Below are positions 56,317 through 64,000 of a stretch of 64,000 bases of DNA, one piece after another. This DNA is from Pleurotus djamor. Lineage: Eukaryota; Basidiomycota; Agaricomycetes; Agaricales; Pleurotaceae. The DNA lies in contig JAPEVF010000012.1 in NCBI GenBank assembly GCA_029747585.1, positions 62,001-126,000 of the forward strand, in the 5' to 3' direction. The position numbers and the translations under genes were made by a program. Within the stretch, counting starts at the first letter, position 1; each line of letters begins with the position of its first letter. A model generated the notes under the pieces. That model did no database searches, was not told where the DNA came from, and saw nothing but the letters and a program-made list of their open reading frames with translations.

Positions 56317-57839
56317 ATGTCCGTCCCAGATGCAGGCCCCAGTATCCCAGAGAAGGCCCCATCTCCAAGTGCATCTGGCATCCGCACGGTCCTCCGCTAC
56401 ACCGGAATACCACCTTCGTGGCTAGACAAACGACCCAAACTCCCTTCTCGCAACTGGCTCATTTTTCTTTCCGTCACTTCGTCCGTCACTGGTTATTACA
56501 TCTACGACCGTCAGAAATGCAAACGGATACGACAGGAATACGTAGATAGAGTGAAGCATCTCGCGGAGGAGCCTATTGACACTATGGGATTGGCACGGAA
56601 GGTCACGGTGTATGGCGCGAAGTGGCCCGGAGACGAGGATTATGACCAGGGCATAAAATACTTCCGCAAGTACATAAAAGTGCGTTTCCTCAATGCAAGT
56701 CTAGNTTCAATCATCTGGTGCTTACATTCTTGCTCTAGCCTGTTCTTGTCGCAGCTGCNGTCGACTATGAGATGGTCACCGGTAAGCGACACGGAGAAAT
56801 AGCGCGTCGCGTTGCGGATGATATCAAAACACGTCGAAGACTCGACATGGGGGTTGACGAACGTCCGGAATATAATATGGCCATACCGACGCTCAAATCT
56901 CCGGAGGAACAGCGTGCCAACGAGCTCAACGGTGGTATCGTCCTTGTCGGACGACCTACCTTCAAAGAGTTTATGGCTGGCCTGCAGAGAGGCTGGACCG
57001 ATGGTTTGGAGAAGGTGGACGCAGAAGAGGCTCTCTCCGCGGAACTGGAGAACGACGGCAAATTCGACGAGCCTGAACTACCGACCGATGCAATGGAGAC
57101 GTCTTCCGACCCACCAGCAACCTCTATTCCTCCCACTGCTATATTTTCCCCCTTGNAGCAACTNCAGCAACCAAAACCCGCACCGAAGCCCAGTCCTTCA
57201 GCGATACCCAGCCATCTCAATGCACCTCCCCTCGTTATACCCCAACTTCCGCCCCTTCTCCTNGTNCCATTCATGGACTATATCGGCTGGCGACAGATTC
57301 CTCTAATGATTTGGGATTTCTTNAACCAACGACAAAAGGTTCAAGCTGGAGCTGAAGCCGCATACCGCCTGATCAAGCAACAGACGCGACCATTCGAAGN
57401 ACCCGAAGAAACGGCTCAGCCACTGTTTGCTGATATCACGACGTCTTCAGTAGTCTCCTCCAAAGGTGACCTCGACTTTGCGAAGGATGCAGAGCCCTAC
57501 TACTCGATCTCCCCAACTTATATCCCTAGCGATATAGAAAAGGCACGCAAGAAGTACTATGATGCACTGCCAGCCAAGCTCATCNTCGCTCGTGCCCTCG
57601 CTCGCAACGAACGTGAACCTACGAAAGAAGAGATTGCCAACCCTCCTCCCACCGAAGTCGAACTACGAGCGGAGCGACTGCGAAAAGAACTACGCTGGAG
57701 AAGAGATCTGGACGGCTGGAAAATTGTCAGCCCCAACTCAGACGTAGCTTGGGATTCCCGGTTCAAGGACGCCTTGAATGTCTTTGTTGACCCACCATCC
57801 GATGGTTCCACGCCGGAAGATGCTAGACCTTCATCTTAA
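56317..57839 (+). CDS. TIM54: TIM54, inner-membrane TIM22 complex subunit
   Basis: Start MSVPDAGPSIPEKAPSPSAS. Then RTVLRYTGIPPSWLDKRPKL, the family's G-I-P-P-S-W-x-x-K/R-P-K/R-L-P-S-R-N-W motif, leads into one membrane segment (NWLIFLSVTSSVTGYYIYD). DTMGLARKVTVYGAKWPGDE follows. Across an intron (56,681 to about 56,738) comes PVLVAAAVDYEMVTGKRHGE. A later conserved block is VPFMDYIGWRQIPLMIWDFF with N-Q-R-Q-K-V. The C-terminal part has DYYSISPTYIPSDIEKARKK-like text and RAERLRKELRWRRDLDGWKI. It anchors the TIM22 carrier-protein insertase; this subunit is fungal. About 480 residues; the intermembrane-space part is Pro-rich. Stop at 57839, 110 bp from the MER3 stop on the other strand. Confidence 0.88.
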
Positions 57840-57949
57840 TTGTTATCATGACATATAATCACCCCCATCTTATATCGCTGCGTATAATTGATTTATTGGA
57901 GTAGTATTGGAGTATAGAGATGTCTAGAGAACATTGACAACTTTTGATT

Positions 57950-60900
57950 CTATTCATCGACGATTTCAACAGCACCACTATCAAACCATGCATCCAGCTC
58001 GGCGAATTCATCAGGGTCGTCCATTGCTTCCATCGGGGGTTCGTAAGCATTGTCCATAGGCAGCACCTCGGGCTTTTCAATCACAGAATGTTCACGACGT
58101 AGTCGCTGTCGCAAGGCAGGCTGAGGAGAAGGCACGACTTCGATGGAGGTCCAGTCTAATTCAAAACTCAGATCGTCTGCTCGCGAATCCTGTGGTCTTC
58201 GGTAAGGTTCGGTGTACGTCGGAAGGTCCTCGTGTAAGAATAACGGCTCCTCAGTGACAGTCGGGTATTCGTGGTTGAATTCATGTGGGGGAGAGAATTG
58301 TCCAACAGGGAAAGCAAGACCGGGCGACGGGAAGCGACCACTATCACTGGCGGGACCTCGAATCTCGTCGGAAGGGAGCGAGGCGATGAGTGCGTCCATT
58401 TGGGGGTTGGCAAATTCAGCGTCTGAAAGCGATTCGTGAGCCCGGCCTTCACTACTTGGCATCTTCAGTAGATCGTAGACTTCCGGGAGGTCGTCATCGT
58501 CCTCGATGTCTTCATTGATGTCAACAAGAGTAGACGTAGACGTATCCGGGTCCTTCAGGTCAGCCAGTACAAGGTCCATTTTCGGTAGTGTCCTTTTCTT
58601 AGGCTTGCGGATCTCAGGCGATGGAGATTGTTCAAGCCGAATGCGTTTGTCCTTTGTGAGCCCCAGATTCTTAGCGACGTTTTGTTTTTTCATGCAACGC
58701 TTCCAGTCTGTCCAGCACGGTCCGACCATGAGAGTACGAGGGCGGTTCCTTTTCTGCAGGTCTGGTCCCCGATGTGTTCTCATCTTCGTGCTTCCGCTTT
58801 TTGGATTTTGGAGGGTCGGCGAGACCATCTCGACAACTAGGGGGCGTCGAGTTAGGCGAATAATCATGGTAGGTCCACTTACCAAAGATGTCGACATTTA
58901 GTTTTATCTTTGCACGCATGATTACACCTAGATTTTCCGCGTTGATGATACTGATATCGGGGGAGATGAATGCACCCACGAATAATTTCCGTTGGGCAAC
59001 TTAGTGGGAGTGGGTGCCTTGAAGATTGAGACGGGAGCCCTATCGGTGCCTATTGCTACGTGGTCATTTTTTGCAGCGGGAGGGTTCTCGACGTGGTGCG
59101 ATACCTTTGGACGTTAGATCCTTTACATCGACTTCGACGAGGGTGTCTTCTACGTCCATGTTCCAAAAATCTGGATCGTTTTCAAGTCCTTCAAGGTCTT
59201 GCTCCTTTTTTGCCATGGTTCAGTACTCGACCTAGACATAGAGAACGACACACCACAGAAGTCAATGGGCGCGTGTCCATTGTAGGATATTCCTCGCCAG
59301 GTACGTTCGGCTTATATGATTCGGTCACAGTTACTCCAGCCATGGATTCCTACACGTAAAACTTTGATTAGCCAGCACGACCAAGTCAGCTCATAACAGA
59401 CGGACGCATGAAATGACAACCAAAATACTTTGACTCGGTTTTGACAGGTACGCCGTCAGGTCGAAGGTCTTCTTTTCCTTGAGGAGAGACGTGCTGCTAA
59501 AGGTCAGTATCTCTGACCCTGTCTTGTGCTAACTGGACGCACGGAATTCGACGGTAGTCAATGAAGTCCAAATCAGTAGAGATCGCCAATACAGAGGTCA
59601 TGTTAGCACCCGCAGCTTTGAGCTTTTTTGATTTATGGGGTTTGCTCCACTCCGTATCGAGCCCACAATGAACAGTAAGGCAAACCTTGAGGAGGGCGCG
59701 ATGAGTAAATCATCTAAAAGCCAGGAAAGCACTAACTTCAACTGGCTTCGCCCCTCGATACGTAGAGACAGATATCTCTGACAGCTTGAGTGAGTATTTC
59801 GGGAACTCTTTGAGCGAGTTGATGAGATCAAGACCAAATGGAGGTCTGCGGTTGAGCAACTAGTAAGAGTAGAGTATTAGATCAATTCCAGAGGAACAAC
59901 GACGAAATACAGTTTCGATTCTCAGAGTATCTTGGCTCCGTAAAGAATCGATTGTAGTGACACCATGTTCTGCCAGAACCTAGAAAGAGTCAAGAGACAT
60001 ATCGTATGAACGTTTATACAAATACCGACCTTCAATCTACACGAGGAGCTAAGCAAAGGACAGCTAGGGCAGAGTAACACTCACGATTTCTCTCCGATCT
60101 GTTCAATCTGTCTGAGAACAACGGGGCGATCTTCCCAAGCTTTGGCGGATAGACAACGAAGACTTGAAGGGAATTTCAGTGTCACCGTCATCAAAGCGAC
60201 TGAATACCTACAGTTCCAATCCAGCTTTGATCTGAGCTCCCTGTTTCTTCGCGATGGCAGTTTCAACGATCGCTGTGAGTTCGTTCAAACTTAGGCGTTA
60301 GTATAGTAGGTGCTAGAGTAAACCGAGCCCACCTCGAGCAATACGTGAAACATGCCGAAAGATCAAAAGTGCTTCCAAGTTCGGTTGGCTATCCACACTC
60401 TTGTAGTCCGGCGAATTGAGAGATATACCACCCAAGATGGCTTGCATTAGTAAGAAAACTTTGTCTGCTGCCTTATCCAGCTTCTTGATTGTGTATCTAA
60501 TGTCGTTGTGTTGTCTCAACCTGTTGAGGGGCTAAAGGATTGAGAGTATACGGTGAACGTTCGGTACAGATCAGGATAGGAAGTCAATGATCTTACCGCT
60601 TTTTCCGAGGTACGCATCTTAATATCTGAGAACCTGGGTGGTGCGTCACAAGGGGACCATGAAGGGCGATGGCAACACCAACTTACTCTTCAGACGCGGC
60701 GAGCATTTCCATCTAGGGAACATAATGACGTGACAAGAGTTTTGGGCTCTGACAAAGTACTGACCGTTTCCCTGAAGCTAACACGTTCTGGCAGGGCCAG
60801 AATGAGTTCCATCTTTCATATGCATATCAGTTGTAAATCTTTCAGAATTCAAGCCTGATGGACCTACGGTTTTCTGGCGTATATAAAACTGTGGGAGATG

Positions 60901-63900
60901 ATCAACGCTCAAAAATCGGCATTCTCTCAGAATAATTGGTGTAAATCACCTTGCTCATAATATCCCCATAATCAGTCGAAGCCAAACCTCCTCCTCCTCT
61001 CGAATTCCCAGCATCATACTCCACAAGCTGTGTTTCCTGCAACCTCTCAATACTCTGCATAACCAGATCATCAACGCGTTGCTCCCAAGTCTGATCGTCT
61101 TCCTTCCCAAGGGAATAATAGTTCGGGTTTTGCTTAATTCTTTGGAAGAGGAAGGAACCACGAAGCCATGTCTTTGCGGAATCGAGGTTCGTTATGGTGC
61201 CGAGTGCGATTTCGGAGTTGAGGTGTTCTGAGAGGTTGGAGTGGAGGCTGCTCTCGAGGATTGTTTGACCTTGAGCTAGGGCACGGTATTTGTCCTCGAG
61301 TTCGGTCTCACACAAGATGATTGCGATCCCATCTTTGTCTGGAAAGAAGGTCAGTAGATGTGGCCATCCTTGAGAGTGAGAAGCCTACCAAATTGTGGGC
61401 GGCCCTGATAGGTGGTGGTTCATATGCTTAGAGTATATAAACGAAGGATGAAAAGGAATGAACTTACTGCACGACCGAGCATCTGCATAATATCCAGGTC
61501 GCTATACTCGACAGCCATGTTGTTCTGGAAAGTTTGCACCCCCTTGATCACAACCATATGTGCGGCTGGTACATCCACGTCAGTAATCGTGCATAGTGAC
61601 ACGAGACGTGGGTACTCACGAAGGTTAACTCCAACGGCGAGGGTCTGAAATTAATAAGTAACGCAGTCAACAGAGAGGGGATTTCAGAGAGACTCAACCG
61701 AAGTAGCTACGACGAGCCGAAGAATCTTTTTGATATAGAGGTCTTCAATGGCTCGACGATCATCGAGGTTCAACCCAGCGTGATGGATGCCAATACCAGC
61801 GGCGGCGAGTTCTATTATTTAACGATGGGTGATCAAGTACAGGTGGCGGAAGAAGTTATTTGGTCGCTTACCTGCAAGTCTTTGGTCATGAAAAACATGG
61901 TCAATTCTGAGGAAAAGATGAACAATGATCGACTATAAGTCTTGATCGGAGGAAGCGTACCGCGGAGGACGGGTCCAAGGCACATTATCCCTCTTAGTTT
62001 CAGCATCAACGTAGCACTTGAGTAAGTGCTGGCCAGTTGCAAGGACACCTATGTAAGACAGGATAAGTGAACGAAAAACACACGGAAGAACAAGACATCT
62101 GACCACTTCGAGTCGAAACAAAGATGAGCATCGGTTTCCCGACCGAATGTTTCAAGAGCAGTGGAAACAACCGATAATCAAGGTTCTTATTGAACGCAAA
62201 TTCGTTCTGGCCTTTCCCTCGATGGACTCCGTACACATGGCGTGTCAGCTTGCAAGGCCGAAAATCTTCTCCGAACTGAGGGAAATATGAGCATCATCGA
62301 GAGGCATGGGAGACGGGGCGACAAACCTCATATACACGAGCGGGGCCACTGCGTTGCTCGTTGCCGATCCAATTTGCGATGTCTTGGATGTTTGGCACGG
62401 TAGCGGAGACGAGGACGAAGCGGACATTGGTCCCATTGCGCTTCATTCGCGAGACGATGACCTCTAGAGTACTACCTCGATTTTCGTTTAGGATATGAAC
62501 CTTGAAAGATGGATGAGACAGTCAAATTTTCCGTTTGGTCTGAAAATACAAACCTCATCCACAAGGAAGAGCTGAATGGTCGAAAGTGTTTGACCATGGT
62601 CCTTCCTGTCATCAGAAAATCAACGTGGAGTAGGAAACGAGGGAATGGGAAGGATACCAATTTCGAGTCACACTATCCCACTTCTCGGGCTTATCCTGCT
62701 GTTAGCTGCGTTGAGGATGGTAGGTCAGACAGTTTACCGTAGTTATGCTAGATGAGAAAGTCTATAAAATGTCGGGGGAAGGAGTCGGTNAGAGCTCACA
62801 TGATAGACGCATTCTTAGCATCTCCCCAAACACCTTTACCGAAGTGGATTGTATCACCCGTCAGTTCAGAACCTATCACGGCGTAAGAGGGAGGTATGAT
62901 CGGTAATTGGGGAACTCACACTTGATTCCCATTGGTTCGAACTTGGCCGACCAGTCTCTGAATCGTTCCGAGCATAGTGCCTGCGATGGGTTTCATTGAG
63001 CCGAGAGTGTAAGAGTCGTAATATGTAGTCAAACCTTCGTAGGAGAGACATATACACATTTGAATTGTTGACGCTCCGCTGAAGGTTGCTTCAACATTCG
63101 TATGATCGCAAGTTCGAAGAGCACTGTCTTTCCACTTCCGGTTGGTGCTATATATGCATATTGATCGTGTCATGTACTTTCCTAGAAGATTGAGTACGTT
63201 ACCGCTTATGACCTAGCCGGCGCTGTTATTTCAGACTTTTATAGGTGGAAATAATAAGGCGTACCAGGTTGTTGGCACCGTGGACCACCTATGGTACGAG
63301 CAGAATCAACGATGAGTCAAACGCGAATGAGATCGGGCAACGAACATCGTCGAAGCACGAGGACTGCACGGCATTGAATACTCCAAACTTGAAGAGTGAT
63401 CGGTACACGTCCGCTAGTTTGAGCGCATACAATTAAGTTGCTCTGCCAATGCTCGACTGAACTACTCACGAAGCTCAGAAACAGGGCGAAGGCGTATGCC
63501 GTGCGGCGAACGATCATCAGCTGTAGTTCTCCCATGCCGTGGATCATACGAGTAGCTGGTTTCAGCATACGGATTGTCATGAGCGGAGAAATCCTCTTGA
63601 ATTTGCCTCGGAGGTTCATTAGCCTGTGACTGCTTTCCTCGCAGCCAAGGAGATTGACGAGGTTGCGAGACTGCATTCTGCCTCAGCGAGGTGCCAGTAA
63701 ACTGAAAATTTCGAGGGTATCCTGGAGATGAAGTAGGGAGAGCGGGTGCATATGCTGGTGAAGCTGGGTGAGGTTCATCGTAATATGAGTATACGTCGTG
63801 TCCATGAGCATTTGAATCATAGTGAGGCGCATATGCCTGGCGCTGCGATCCATACATGTGTGAAGGCGAAGGAGACGAAGGGTACACTTTGCAACATGGT

Positions 63901-64000
63901 TACTTCCAAGGCCCAACATCAGGACGATTTGCATACTCATCTGGTCAGAATCGTCGCCAAAGTCGGCTAGCCCATTTCCAGCTGGATAGTATTTGCTGAC
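57950..64000 (-). CDS. MER3: Meiotic DNA helicase MER3/HFM1 (5' end beyond right edge)
   Basis: The N-terminal region is Tyr/Ser/Pro-rich. An intron (about 63,938-63,889) joins GLADFGDDSDQM to MYPSSPSPSHMYGSQ, so coding runs past the right edge. The helicase has YRSLFKFGVFNAVQSSCFDD, a G-S-G-K-T Walker A split by an intron, DEVHILNENRGSTLEVIVSR and LVSATVPNIQDIANWIGNE. AAHMVVIKGVQTFQ and DIMQMLGRA-GR follow. Winged-helix and Sec63 domains come next (LGTITNLDSAKTWLRGSFLF; TNYSERMPIF). Past Sec63 is the HFM1 zinc finger, split by an intron: CNHACKDKTKCRHLC|CRDGLADPPK. The C-terminal 300 residues are acidic and disordered (ending SGAVEIVDE). MER3 unwinds recombination intermediates and promotes crossover formation in the ZMM pathway. 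Many introns. Confidence 0.95.

Noticed and set aside
57950..58897. Separate gene for the acidic protein at the MER3 end
   Set aside because: The frame joins upstream through the CNHACKDKTKCRHLC-CRDGL zinc finger, so it is the MER3 C-terminus.
63462..63887. MER3 start at GTG 63,887
   Set aside because: An intron with a good GTATGC donor joins the reading frame to an exon that runs off the right edge, so the true start is outside or near the edge.

Overview
This window is nuclear DNA from a filamentous basidiomycete, most likely a mushroom-forming Agaricomycete. Genes are packed on both strands and broken by many introns of about 48-60 nt with GT...AG ends. Nuclear-type tRNA genes are present, one with an anticodon-loop intron. 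The gene set is eukaryotic and fungal: APC/C, TRAPP, Rag GTPase, TIM54, SNW1, MER3, HOP1 and CreC. There is no operon logic. Scattered single Ns and N clusters (about 9.7-9.95, 20.1-21.4, 29.5-30.8 and 54.7-55.3 kb) show a draft-quality consensus, so a few frame breaks are probably artefacts.

Layout. 0-6 kb: 5' part of a chromodomain gene (-), a TilS-type tRNA-Ile lysidine synthase (+), an alpha/beta hydrolase with a PTS1-like end (-), an APC15-like subunit (+) and a GPI-anchored cupredoxin (+). 6-12.1 kb: CreC/WDR20-type WD40 protein (-), branched-chain 2-oxoacid dehydrogenase E1 beta (+) and a one-pass membrane protein of unknown function (-). 12.2-12.7 kb: tRNA-Arg(ACG) (+) and tRNA-Ser(CGA) with a 10-nt intron (-). 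12.8-20.5 kb: phosphatidylinositol 4-kinase STT4 (-). 20.6-27.4 kb: an N-rich coiled-coil-like gene (+), glutaminyl-peptide cyclotransferase (-), TRAPP subunit TRS23 (+) and meiotic HOP1 (+). 28.4-37.2 kb, all +: DOA1/UFD3, a histidine phosphatase, a vacuolar Ca2+/H+ exchanger and a dienelactone hydrolase. 37.5-43.4 kb: Rag GTPase GTR1 (-), lumazine synthase RIB4 (-), SRP40/Nopp140-like nucleolar protein (+) and a small GPI-anchored Kre9/Knh1-like protein (+). 43.8-57.8 kb: FAN1 nuclease (-), LCP5/neuroguidin (+), NEDD1-like WD40 protein (+), SNW1/PRP45 (-), a PNPOx-FNR fusion flavoprotein (+) and TIM54 (+). 57.95-64 kb: meiotic helicase MER3/HFM1 (-), running off the right edge.

How the genes relate. 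This is mostly conserved housekeeping. Two meiotic recombination genes (HOP1, MER3) and a repair nuclease (FAN1) lie within 40 kb, but the genes between them are unrelated, so I do not read a functional cluster. Eight neighbouring pairs are head to head, several with only 95-185 bp between start codons, which suggests shared promoters. I found no transposon, CRISPR, secondary-metabolite cluster or clearly transferred island. The most interesting points are microexons of 7 and 10 nt needed to restore conserved domains, the PNPOx-FNR fusion, two genes I could not assign to a family, and a possible frameshift in one of them.
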